Source: Hymenoscyphus infarciens
Lineage: Eukaryota; Ascomycota; Leotiomycetes; Helotiales; Helotiaceae
Reading direction: 5' to 3'
DNA: 17,492 nucleotides
Assembly (NCBI GenBank): GCA_001414345.1
Contig: LLCB01000607.1
Location: 1-17,492, forward strand
Shown: positions 1 to 9,684 of the stretch, piece after piece
Numbering within the stretch: the stretch's first letter is position 1
How the letters are laid out: each line of letters begins with the position of its first letter
Notes under the pieces: generated by a model
What the model was told of the DNA's origin: nothing
Database searches by the model: none
The model's input: the letters and a program-made list of their open reading frames with translations, nothing else
Program-made: the position numbers and the translations under genes

Positions 1-61
1 GGTAGTGAGTGAGTGAGTGAGGGAGGGAGGGAGGGGGGGAGGGAGGGGGGGAGGGAGGGGG
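1..61. repeat. Purine-only tetranucleotide tract, G-quadruplex prone
   Basis: The window opens with four GTGA units (5-20), followed by eight runs of three or more G separated by single A (21-61). Runs this dense with one-base loops are a textbook G-quadruplex-forming pattern on the plus strand. A TATAA sequence follows at 66-70, so the tract could be part of a core promoter or simply an expanded microsatellite. The sequence is seen directly; any function is inference. Confidence 0.8.
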
Positions 62-160
62 CGTGTATAAGGGAGAAACGGCGTGGAGAGCGAGAGGAAA
101 TCAACACATCGCCGTCGCAAGCGCGGTAAGTAGTGGTAGTGGCAGCGGCAGCGGCAGCTG

Positions 161-198
161 TAGCGTAGGTAGCGTAGCGTAGGTAGCGTAGCGTAGGG
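161..198. repeat. 14-bp tandem repeat
   Basis: The unit TAGCGTAGGTAGCG occurs twice in full, followed by a partial third copy. It sits just after a GGCAGC-rich triplet stretch (about 140-158). Neither lies in a convincing ORF. This looks like minisatellite expansion in non-coding or transcribed leader DNA. Confidence 0.75.
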
Positions 199-360
199 AA
201 AGGTTCAGTACAGTAGGCGCAGGGCAGAGTACTCCGTAGCGGTAGCCAGGTAGCCAGGTACCTTAGCCACGGGAGAGCGTTAATAAGGAGAGACCTGAGG
301 GTCCGGGCCAGAATTTGAGTGGACTACAACACGCAGAACCTACTGCACCATGCACAACTT

Positions 361-395
361 GCAGAGTGCAGAGTGCAGAGTGCAGAGTGCAGAGT
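361..395. repeat. 7-bp tandem repeat, five copies
   Basis: Five perfect GCAGAGT units run head to tail and end in a diverged unit (GCTGTGT). Perfect copies suggest recent slippage. No reading frame uses them. Confidence 0.85.
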
Positions 396-476
396 GCTGT
401 GTAGAGTAGCTAGTTTCGAGAGACAAAATAAAGCGGCGCTACACCTATTTGTTGGTCGTTTCGAGGAGTAAATCGA

Positions 477-521
477 GTAAGTATGCTAGGAATTCTAGCA
501 TAACCATTTGAATTATACCAG
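477..521 (+). other. Possible short intron in an untranslated transcript
   Basis: A strong donor (GTAAGTATG at 477) is followed 45 bases later by an acceptor (TACCAG ending at 521), with a CATAAC branch-like sequence between. The length suits a fungal intron. No coding frame flanks it, so it would lie in a 5' untranslated region or a non-coding RNA. Another GTAAGT donor lies at 126-131. It could be chance. Confidence 0.2.
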
Positions 522-978
522 AACCTAGAATAGATACTGTAGCGAGGGTCTCTAGATATTTAGGTGCCACTTTTGTCGCAAGACATTGAGCATTGGATCG
601 GCGCCGTTGGCCAAGACTCAAGAGCGAAAATTGACGGCCAAAAAGTCGCTAAGTATATAGAAAAATCGAGGTTGGTAGTTCCTAGTTCCTAGTTCTTTTG
701 ATGTGGAATAGGGGAGTCGGTCGCTTGTCCCTACGACAAACAATTGGTCCTTCCTGTTTCTTGTTTCTTGATCGCTGCGCTTCGTTGGGTGATCCAAGAC
801 AGAGGGTAGGTATTGGTTATTGGTGCACTGCTTGATCTCCGAGGCCAATCATTCACAGCCGAAGCCCGTTCCTTTCCAGCGGGGAGCTGCCGTTCGTTCC
901 ACACGTGCACACACCCGACACACCACCAAAGAACGAACGACTCCCCCAATCGTCGTCCTCCCTCTGCACAAGGCTACC

Positions 979-1233
979 ATGAACCTCGTCGACCATCAAC
1001 CTCAACTCGACCGCCGCGACCTGCATTCCCGCGACTCCTTATCCCCCTCATGGGAGATCTTTATATCGACCTCCTCTGGTTTGAGCGTCAGGATCGATGC
1101 TACTGTCGCACCCAAGGTCGCGGGTCATGCTCTCGTTGTATCGCGCGTCGTGGTTGATTGGTGGGATAGGGAACGAGGCCCATTATGCGGCCCGCCTCGA
1201 AGCAATGAGACGCTGTTGGCTGGCTCTGAGTGA
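979..1233 (+). CDS. Hypothetical small protein, 84 residues (weak)
   Basis: The ATG at 979 sits in a favourable context (CTACCATGA) after about 90 bases of C/A/T-rich sequence that resembles a fungal 5' leader. The frame then stays open for 84 codons. The product is rich in Asp, Arg and Ser near the N-terminus, with a Val-rich stretch before a WWDRERG segment. I recognise no family, no signal peptide and no membrane segment. A longer version of the same frame begins at 820. It could be a real small gene, the first exon of an unresolved gene, or chance. Confidence 0.2.
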   Translation: MNLVDHQPQLDRRDLHSRDSLSPSWEIFISTSSGLSVRIDATVAPKVAGHALVVSRVVVDWWDRERGPLCGPPRSNETLLAGSE

Positions 1234-2590
1234 CACTTGAAGATGGAGAAGTACTAGTATGGCGACCGCGGCGACCATACCATCGTGGCCCGTCTCAAAA
1301 ATTCCTGGAGGATTCAAATGTTGTCTTGACGTCAAATACACCACCCACCTTCTCTCGTGGATATCGCCCTCTTTTTATACCGACATGATTCAGTGGGGCC
1401 GATGTCGCCAGAAGCTGCATCGTGTGCTGTCATACGCTCATAGGAGTGAAGGTAAAGGCCGGTGAACCTTCTCCATCTGGATCCCGCTCTTTACTGACGT
1501 CGATGATAGATTACACAACTGCCCAATGTCGGGTGTCCCAAGACGATATTATCCATTCTCAAATAACCGCGAAGCTCCCTCGAGCAGGAGATCAAGTTGA
1601 CCCCGCCCTGTAGTCAATGGTGCCCAAATCGAATCGTGTACTCGAAGTACCAATGCAAGATCCAGCAATCGAAATCCTACAACATGCTGTTCTGCGGCCC
1701 GTCGGCTCACACCGCATCTGCATAATCTCCCGTTGGATACGGATAGAGTTGGGAGTTGGAAAGGGGACCATTGCGAGGATTGTTGGAAATTTCGAGTTGG
1801 GTGTTGGTGGGACAAGGTAAGAGATCAACCCCTCCTTTGTGTGCGGCAGCATTTCCATGATGCGCCAATGGGTCCAAAAGAGCCAGAAAATATGCGCAGA
1901 AGGGTTTAGGGCAACCTTGTTTTCGTCATTTCAACCTACTCGTACATTGGAAGGACTAGTTTGCTCTAGATCTCTGGAACCCAAATCATGTGCGGACTAT
2001 CAGTCTTTGCTCTTGCAGCCCTACCAGCCAAGGGGAAACTTTTACTCTCAATGGGGTCAGCCATTGTATACACTGGCATGCATACGGAGTATATGGATTC
2101 TGTTAGAGGCTACAAGATCACAAGTATGTAATGCATCTCTTTTCTCTCTCAACCGCGGGCAGGTGTGCATTCCGAGGTTGGCATTTTGATTTTCAGGATT
2201 CTCAGCGCGACTGCTGGTACAAACAACAAGAGCCAGAGTGAAGGAGAACGTGAATTATGGCGCCAGGAATTCTCTTATGGTATCGCTGAAGTGCTTGAAT
2301 ATTGTATTCATCACGATTATGTTTTTTTTTTCGGGGAAGCACGGCGTTCTCCGGTACGCTAGTCCGTCCCTATTACAGGGTGCCCTATTGTCATCATCCA
2401 GATTTCTTTTACATAGCAATTTGAGAGCAATGAAATCGACTTGGAGACGGAATTGGAGGTGCCAAAATCAAGAGTGACATGTGATCGCATTGCGCGCGAC
2501 AAGTGGGACTGGAAAAAAGAGAGATAATCGTCGCATTTTGGTGGGAAAAGAGGTGGTGGAAGAGTTGAGTAGGTAAGAGCGTGGTGAACG

Positions 2591-3088
2591 TTGTTGGCCT
2601 TCTTTTCTAGACTCAGTACTCAGACTCTCTCCCTCATCTTCGTTCACTCCCACATCATTTTCTTCAGCACCCTCGTTCACTCCCTCCCCTCCAATTTATT
2701 CACCCCGAGAGCGCCATTCATGACGACTTCTGCAAGTAGTCCAGTTCCTGCGCATCGCTCCTTTTGTACACGCCTTTGTGCGGTACCGCCTCTACCTCCC
2801 TGCATCGACTCCCCACGAGGAGCAAGACGCAAACACCCCTTCAACCTCGACGACCACTGCCGGCAGAAATATATCGCAGGCTGATCCAGCTGGTCTATCC
2901 ACCGCCAATACATCTTAGCACTTTTTGCAATTGCTCTTGCCTCGGTGATCGCATCCGCGCCAGACTACCTACCACCCCAAGAATTCGCGGCGCTCTAGAC
3001 ACCCACCACCCTACCTCCCAAGCAAGACATTCCTACCTCTACCTGCAAACAGTCGCCTCTCGATCCACCAGTTCCACCACAATCCACA
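2591..3088 (+). promoter_or_regulatory. SET2 promoter and 5' leader, pyrimidine-rich
   Basis: This stretch directly precedes the SET2 start codon and is dominated by C and T (for example the CTCTCCCTC and CACTCCCTCCCC tracts around 2625-2695), typical of transcription start regions in filamentous ascomycetes. The bases before the start read CCACAATGG, a good initiation context. The exact transcription start cannot be read. One upstream ATG is present at 2720. Confidence 0.55.
2720..2884 (+). promoter_or_regulatory. Upstream ORF in the SET2 leader, 54 codons
   Basis: This is the only ATG I find between about 2500 and the SET2 start at 3089. It opens a 54-codon frame ending in TGA, about 205 bases before the main start. 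If transcription begins upstream of 2720 and the region is not spliced out, scanning ribosomes would meet this ORF first, which would be expected to lower SET2 translation. The encoded peptide has no recognisable family. I see no clear intron that removes it. Confidence 0.35.
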
Positions 3089-6000
3089 ATGGCAGGCGAT
3101 ATCAGAGAGAAGTCCGAGGTCGTAGTCGATACGGCGTTAGGTGGTATGAAGCTTGAAGAAGGTCCAGATGAGGAGACAATCGTCGTAAATGGCACATATG
3201 ACGGCGCAAAAACTCACCAGCTCAAGAAGTCTCGCTCTTCAACGCCAGCTTCGAAAGATTCGGCATCCCAATCACCAAACATACAAAGCTTCCAGGACAC
3301 CTCCATTTCGGATCAGGATGAGCAGGAAGAACTTATGGGCGGCGACATCAGTGTCACGGTGGAGGCGGCAAAAGGGAGAAAATTGTCACGGAAATCCATA
3401 CAAAAAGTCGCCGCGCGACCAGCACCCCTCTTTGATGATCTGGAAGACGTCAAAGATGAGGCAGCTCAAGTATTTCAACTAATTCCGACTTGCATGTATG
3501 GCTCCAAATACATGGGAGATTCACACACTGATCCGTTGGATTGCGACTGTTCTGCAGAATGGAGTGAGTTTCCCCCACAGCACAGTGTCGCAATCTACTA
3601 ACGGCGCACCAGGGGACGGCAAGAATCATGCATGTGGAGAAGACTCCGACTGTATCAATCGTGCGACGAAGATGGAATGTGTTGACGGCGATTGCAATTG
3701 TGGTGTGAAATGCGAAAATCAGCGCTTCCAGCGCCGGCGCTACGCCGACGTCTCTGTAATCCGGACGGAAAAGAAAGGCTACGGATTGCGAGCAAATACT
3801 GACCTGAATGTCAATGATTTCGTGTTCGAGTACATTGGCGAAGTCATCAACGAACCTGCCTTTAGAAAGCGAACGTATGAATATGACAAAGAGGGCATCA
3901 AGCACTTCTACTTCATGTCACTCACCAAGAACGAGTTTGTCGATGCTACCAAAAAGGGAAATCTCGGACGCTTTTGCAACCACTCTTGCAATCCCAATTG
4001 CTACGTGGACAAATGGGTCGTCGGGAACAAGCTGCGCATGGGCATTTTTGCCGAGCGAAACATCAAAAAGGGCGAAGAGTTGGTCTTCAACTACAACGTT
4101 GACCGATATGGCGCTGACCCACAGCCGTGCTATTGCGAGGAGCCAAACTGCACTGGTTTTATTGGAGGAAAGACACAAACGGAGCGTGCCACCAAGTTGT
4201 CTCATGCGACCATTGAAGCTCTTGGTATTGACGATGGGGATGGCTGGGACACTACAGTGGCCAAGAAACCCCGGAAAAAGAAGACCGGGGAGGACGATGA
4301 AGAATATGTCAACAACGTCGAACCAAAGGGACTTGATGAGGATGGCGTCCGAAAGGTCATGGCTTCCCTCATGCAATGCAAAGAGAAGTGGATTGCAGTC
4401 AAGTTGCTCAGTCGAATTCAGCGTTGCGATGATGATAAAGTACGGAATAAAGTTGTGCAAATGCACGGCTACCAGATTCTTCGGACCGCGCTTACGACAT
4501 GGAAGGAGGACAACAATGTTATTCTCCAAATCCTCGACATTCTTTATCAGTTCCCAAGGCTCACACGAAACAAAATCCATGACTCCAAAATCGAAGCGAG
4601 TATCACCTCCTTGGTAGATTCACAGCATGAGGATGTCGCTTTTGAGGCCAAGAGACTCCTCGCCGAGTGGGGTAAATTGCAGGTCGCTTACCGGATACCC
4701 AGAAAGAAGTGGGATCCAAATGCAGCAGGAGCTTATGAGCGTCGCCCAAACGAGAGACTGGAAGAGGTGGTCAAATCGCCAGCGCCATCTCTAGCTACAC
4801 CGACGGGACCAAAAAGTAATAACAATTTCCAGCGACCAGCATTTCAACCCTCATTTCCACAGAGACCACCACCCCGAAGGCAATTTCCATTACCTCATGG
4901 TTGGTTTGAGGCGATAGACGCACGTCTGGGGAAAATCTATTATTATAGCAAAGCCGGACAAACAACTTGGGATAGACCATATGAACCAGCAGCAGAACTG
5001 CCTCCACCTCCAAGAGGCATACCAAAAGCTGTTCAGAAGCAAAAAGAGCTTTCCGACATCATCAATGACGCCATAAAGTCACAGACTCCCGTCCCAAGTG
5101 TTAGTACAGATGATTCAACGCCTAAAGAAAAGAAAAAGCCAGTCGAGAAATGGCGGTTGCTATCAGAGGAAAAGCAGATGAAGCTGTATGAAAATACTGT
5201 AAGTGGTTTGTCTACTAATGCCTGCATTTCAATACTAATAGCATAATAGCTATTTCCACACATCAAATACGTAATGCAGAAATTCGCCAAGGTGTTGCCG
5301 AAGGATGATTTGAAGAAGTTCGCAAAGGAAGTTGGCAAAAAACTTGTTGCGTCTGACTTCAAAAATAATCGAGTGGAGGACCCGACCAAGATCTCCGAAC
5401 ATCAAGAGAAGAAGGTCAAGAAGTTCGTGCGGGAATATTTTGAAAAGGTCGTTGAGAAGAAGAAAGCAGCGGATAAGAGGAAACGGGAGAAGCTGGCCAA
5501 CGGCACTTCTGGACCAAATATGAGTATTCAGTCATCACCCGCTGGTGATATGGGTACTTCATTTTCGAACGGTACACCTACGCCATCCATTCCTCCTTCT
5601 CCAATGGTCCCTCCCGATACGCCTATCGAATCGCCAGATACTTCACGAAAGCGCACGCGCGAGAGCGAAGACACACCCGATGACGACCCAAACAAGCGCT
5701 TCAAGGAAGGAGATGAAGAATCAGTGCCCACGCCGCCGCCACCACCGCCTCCTCCCACGGATGATATACCAGATGCGGAGGTCGAGCTCATAGAGGAAAC
5801 GGAGGAAGAAAAGGAGTTACGAAAGCAAGAAGAAGATTTAATGCGGGAGAACGAGGAAGCTATCATGATGGATCTTGATGGAAATCTAGGAACATCTACT
5901 GCAGTGGAGAGCGTGGACGAGAATCAGCTCGCCGAGTTGATGGAGAGGAATAAAGAAGCTTTCGGGAGCAATAATGGGGGTGTTGCGGCTAATGGGACTT

Positions 6001-6107
6001 TACACCATGGAGGGAGTAATAGGAATGACAGTGGGCTTGGGGGTGAGAAGATGGAGGGGTTGGAGACGGGAGCCGGGCATGAGAGGGAAGAGGTGATGAG
6101 CCATTGA
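3089..6107 (+). CDS. SET2: SET2 histone H3 lysine-36 methyltransferase
   Basis: Three exons, 3089-3563, 3613-5198 and 5250-6107, give 972 residues. Introns are 49 bp (GTGAGT...CAG) and 51 bp (GTAAGT...TAG); both joins restore family sequence (EWRDGKN and ENTLFPHIK). Order: AWS zinc-binding Cys cluster from CDC at about 152 to Cys192; SET domain about 200-322 with NHSCNPN at 281-287 and the FNYNVDRYG motif (Tyr319); post-SET Cys331, Cys333 and Cys338; a helical segment about 400-520; WW domain with Trp589 and Trp611; SRI domain about 670-760. The family methylates H3K36 in nuclei, with the SRI domain docking on the phosphorylated RNA polymerase II C-terminal tail during elongation. After SRI there is a further stretch of about 210 residues, rich in Pro, Asp and Glu, with an eight-proline run. 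The start is the first in-frame ATG and has good context. The next gene is convergent. Confidence 0.95.
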
Positions 6108-6943
6108 TTGCTTTTCATCTCACAACCTTCTCTACCCTGCTCTCACTTCCATCCTGTTGTTGTCATTTGGTTATTCCACTTGCCTTGCGATTTGGCTTCA
6201 CATTCTGAGGCAAGCTACTGGTGGAAACATCCTGGTTGGGCTCATTGACTTTCACATGCCGGGTGGGCCTGGGATATCTTGGAGCTTCAGCGCATTCATC
6301 ACACCTGGAGAGGGCAAAAAAAAACCAAACCAAAGGCAAAAAACAGACCATTGTATATATTGTACTGTAAAAAACTACCTTCCATCTTCAACTTGTATCA
6401 TATGGAACTAGCATGCATGTATTATCATGCACTTAAATGCCTATTAGGAAGGACAGCTAGCTTAAATAACCCTATCAATCAAATAATCAAAGAAACCGAT
6501 CTGCAATTTTTTCGTAGGTGTGAAAATCGGTTTAGACATTGTTCAGAAATCGGTCAAGTTTTGAGGGCATCGTGAGAATGATTTGAAGTTTGTGTTTGGG
6601 ATGTGAAGAGAGGGGTTATAGGCCGCTAACAGGTGGTCGTCACATTAATTAAAATATCAATTCTTGATGCTTGCTCTTAACAAGGTCGCTCTTTCAAAAA
6701 TACTGTCATCAACATCACAAACTCAAAACAAGGAGGACAAGACCAAAATTATCAAAGAGACGCTTCAATTTCGCTTTCAATGCTAACCAATAAAATGCAA
6801 ATGTCCCAATGGACCAGAGCCCCAATACTAAATTGTTGCTCTGTTCAAATCATTTTCATATCCCCTTATCATCCACCCCAACTCCAATTCACAATTCCTT
6901 GAATTTCCTCAGCTTTACTTTCCCTTTATGGTCCCCTCTTAAA
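6108..6943. other. Convergent intergenic region, SET2 and GABA transaminase 3' ends
   Basis: The two genes end toward each other, 836 bp apart, so this holds both 3' untranslated regions. I see no gene. It contains A-rich patches (about 6316-6350) and an 8-bp inverted repeat, AAACCGAT at 6493-6500 with ATCGGTTT at 6526-6533, of unknown meaning. Short ORFs here lack coding character. Confidence 0.6.
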
Positions 6944-8520
6944 TTACGACTTGACAATCTTCTCCAAAGCCTCCAACAAAATATCAGCATGATGCTTCTG
7001 GAAGATCAACATAGGTCTCAATCGCACAGCCCTCTCGCCACTACCTCCAATATTAACACCCACACTCTTGGCCTTCTTCAAAACCTCATCTCGTCTTGGA
7101 CTATCAAATGCAATGAATGTTCCTTGTCCCTTTCCTCGTAAGTTTTGAACCTCGCCGGGGTATTTCTTGGCCAGACTCTCAATTCCAGAGTAGAGATACT
7201 CCCCCACGTTTTTGGTGTTGGTTACTAGATCCAAACGTTCGATTTCCTTGATGATGGCTCGGAAGAGGATAGCGCGTGCTGGGTCACCCATCCAGGTGTT
7301 GAATTGACGGTATGGTTTGTTTGGGCGGAGCTCGGGGTTTCCGAAGTAGTAGCCTGCTGTTTGGGCTTTCTTGCTGAATGTTACCATGTCGGGGGGAGTG
7401 TCTAGGTTCCAGTGGTCGTGGGCCCAGAATTTTCCAGTGGCTCCGACACCGGTTTGCACTTCGTCGACGATGAAGAGGACGTTGTGTTTCTTGGTTAGGG
7501 TGCGGAGACCTTGGAAGAAGGCGGGGGATGCGTGGTTGTCTCCTCCTTCGGATTGGATGGGTTCGACTACTACGGCGCAGGGCGGGAGGTGGTGGGTTGT
7601 GATGAGACGTTCGACATCAGCGAGGGCTTCGGCTTCTGCCTTTGCGTTTTCTTGGATGTGGTCTTCGAGGGGGTATTTGAGGAGGGGGAAGGTTGCTTGG
7701 GGCCAGTCGAAGGCTGGGATATCGAGTTTGTGGATTGGCTTTGAGCGGGTGGTGGAGAGGGAGCCGAAGAGACGGCCGTGGAAGGCGGATTTGAAGGAGA
7801 GGATGGAGAGTTGGGGAGCGCCTGGGGCTTGGTTGAGCATGCTGGATGCGATGTCTTCTTCTGTGAATTCTACGTGTGCTCCTCCTCGCTCATGCTGGCG
7901 TCTCCACATGAATGCTGCTTTGTAGGCGGTTTCGTTTGCATCGGATCCTGCCATGGCAGTGAAGACTTGGTCGAGACCCTTTGGTGCTACGGTGAGAATA
8001 CCGGTTCGTAGGATCTCAGCCCAATCGTGGGAAGGAAAGTTTCCTAACGCTGGACGGTTGATTAAGGCCATGGCCATTTGATCAGATTTCGCGGCTTCGA
8101 GGAGGGAGGGGTTGCTGTATCCCACTGGGATAGAGGCAATTTGAGCGTAGCTATTGATAATGGAATTAGCATAAGCTTATTCTCCTGCGTAGAGAGTAGA
8201 GATACTTACACATCGAGTAGCACATTTCCATCTGGATCAGCAATGTAGTTTCCGAAACTCTTGGTGTAATCCGCAAGCATGTTCAAACTTCTGGTGTCGA
8301 AAACGGTATCTAAATCTGCAATTGCCTTCTTGCTTTCTGGGCCGGGAATTGCAGTCTTGACGGTCGGACCAGCCGGCTCACCAGAGAAGAAAGGCTCTTC
8401 TGCAGATGGAGCTGCCTTGAAAGCTGAAGCTGCAAATGCTCGTTGAGCTCGGAGGGAGCTTGGAGTCGTCAACCGGGTGGCGGCTGGACGCAATCGCGCC
8501 GCTGCTCGAAGTGATGCCAT
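6944..8520 (-). CDS. UGA1: 4-aminobutyrate (GABA) aminotransferase
   Basis: Two exons on the minus strand, 8520-8210 and 8150-6944, joined across a 59-bp intron (GTAAGT...ATAG), give 505 residues. The join reads LLDVYAQI, as in the family. It is a class-III PLP aminotransferase that converts GABA and 2-oxoglutarate to succinate semialdehyde and glutamate, the entry step of the GABA shunt. Visible motifs are EPIQSEGGD, the cofactor-contacting DEVQTG (Asp333) and FSKKAQTAG, whose second Lys (365) is the expected Schiff-base lysine. The first 35 or so residues are rich in Ala, Arg and Ser with almost no acidic residues, like a mitochondrial presequence; yeast Uga1 lacks such an extension. The start has a good context (CACGATGG). 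The Aspergillus equivalent is called gatA. GATA motifs upstream suggest nitrogen control. Confidence 0.93.
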
Positions 8521-8537
8521 CGTGAGGATCAGGATGT

Positions 8538-8561
8538 GAGGAATTGAGGAATTGAGGAATT
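8538..8561. repeat. 8-bp tandem repeat in the GABA transaminase leader
   Basis: Three perfect GAGGAATT units (AATTCCTC on the coding strand) lie 18-41 bases upstream of the start codon, followed by a diverged fourth. This places the array in the probable 5' untranslated region, where copy number could vary between strains. Confidence 0.75.
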
Positions 8562-8651
8562 GAATTGAGGAGAGGAAGATGGTATGCCACAGAAAAAACA
8601 GAGAAATGGGTCGGTTTGTCTTTTATTCCTCTGGTTGTTGACAAGAAGTGG

Positions 8652-8773
8652 GATAGTTGGCGGGCAAGGGTCGATGGTCGGTCGATTATCTTATCGCGAA
8701 CTATGTCGGAGTGTAATCGGAATTGAAAATGGCTCCACCTCAAAGATGTTCACAAAACGGGTCAAAGGATAAG
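8652..8773 (-). promoter_or_regulatory. GATA-factor site cluster upstream of GABA transaminase
   Basis: Two abutting GATAA sites lie on the minus strand (plus-strand TTATCTTATC, 8686-8695). GATAG lies at 8652-8656 and GATAAG at 8768-8773, both on the plus strand. They are about 130-250 bases upstream of the start codon. Paired HGATAR sites are the binding pattern of AreA/Nit2-type nitrogen regulators, which control GABA-use genes in other fungi. The sites are visible; use in vivo is inference. Confidence 0.45.
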
Positions 8774-9684
8774 GCGCAAATACAACTAATTCAGAAACAT
8801 AAAGAACTTGGCAGCTTCACCTCTTTATGTTGGTACGGTACAGTACACATTGTTTACACACCATGTCACAGTGAAAGAACATACGATGCGGTCGGTGTAA
8901 ACGTAGTTGGTCGAGCTAGTGAGGGGCAAACAATTCATCAAGCTCAGGTTTGCTTTCAAGCTTTTCACTCCACCACTAAGCCCTTTTAGTCAGTTGTACC
9001 CGGGTCACTTCCCCTCCCCTGCCAAGACGGCTTGCAGCCTCGTTTGCTTATTCCGTGAGGAGTTCGGGCATCGGAATCGGAGAGTCATGAGGTTTGGAAA
9101 TAGCTTCATCATCCTGGTTTGGCCGCCGAGACTTGCCGTATGCCGTATGTCGAAACGCCTTTTTTGACTTCTAGCTCTTGAATGATTCTCGATAGGTGTC
9201 TCTGGAAATATCTCTTCAAAATTTTTCTGTTGAGATATCAAATTTGGACCTCATTCAGCAGAACTCCGAAGTAAACAAATACACTTACGGACCCTTTTCA
9301 AAAAAAAAACTTCATGGAGACTGATAATATAAAGAGCGTTTGAGGTTTGCAGCAATATTGGACTGGAACAAAGAGAAGAACCAGTCTCTAGATATTACGC
9401 CGTGTTATTGTCACCGTGAGTATTGCCTCGTTCGGTTCCCGGCTTCCCTTCATTGGCTTTCTTTCAACGGCTTCAACAGGAGGGGAGGAATATAACTCTC
9501 CATAGACCTTCCCGAGAAGTCCTCCCCTTTTTTTTCAACTTGTCATGATTTATTCATCTCATCATGGAAAATTTCATCTTATGATCGCGAAATTTTGTCA
9601 CCTCTTCTGGAATTTTATATGCTACCGAGATACCCTTAATCTATTCAAGCTCGCTTACCTTGAGTTAATATCAAACTCAACCTC
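8774..9684. other. Intergenic region between GABA transaminase and beta-galactosidase
   Basis: About 0.9 kb lies between the distal promoter of the GABA transaminase and the end of the upstream beta-galactosidase, both on the minus strand. Short ORFs up to 88 codons show no family features. It contains homopolymer runs (A at about 9300, T at about 9530) and AT-rich sequence near 9540-9620, which probably belongs to the beta-galactosidase 3' untranslated region. I see no gene. Confidence 0.5.

Larger units (their letters stand above)
396..2590. other. Gene-poor stretch without a convincing gene
   Basis: About 2.2 kb holds many short ORFs on both strands (up to about 137 codons) but none with a recognisable domain or a chain of frame-compatible introns. 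A pyrimidine-rich leader-like stretch at about 890-978 precedes the only ATG in good context (979). Base composition is ordinary and there is no RIP signature. It may hold the promoter of SET2, a long non-coding RNA, or decayed coding DNA. Confidence 0.5.

Noticed and set aside
3450..3905. 151-codon antisense ORF across the first SET2 intron
   Set aside because: Overlaps the AWS and SET coding sequence in antisense and shows no recognisable domain.
3918..4580. 220-codon ORF antisense to SET2 exon 2
   Set aside because: It overlaps a domain-confirmed coding exon on the other strand and has no family features; it is a mirror of SET2 codon use.
3808..4617. 269-codon ORF in another forward frame within SET2
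   Set aside because: Same-strand frame shadow of the SET domain exon, Ser/Thr-rich without any motif.
7371..7925. 184-codon ORF antisense to the GABA transaminase
   Set aside because: Lies wholly inside the confirmed coding exon, Trp/Arg/Ser-rich nonsense composition.
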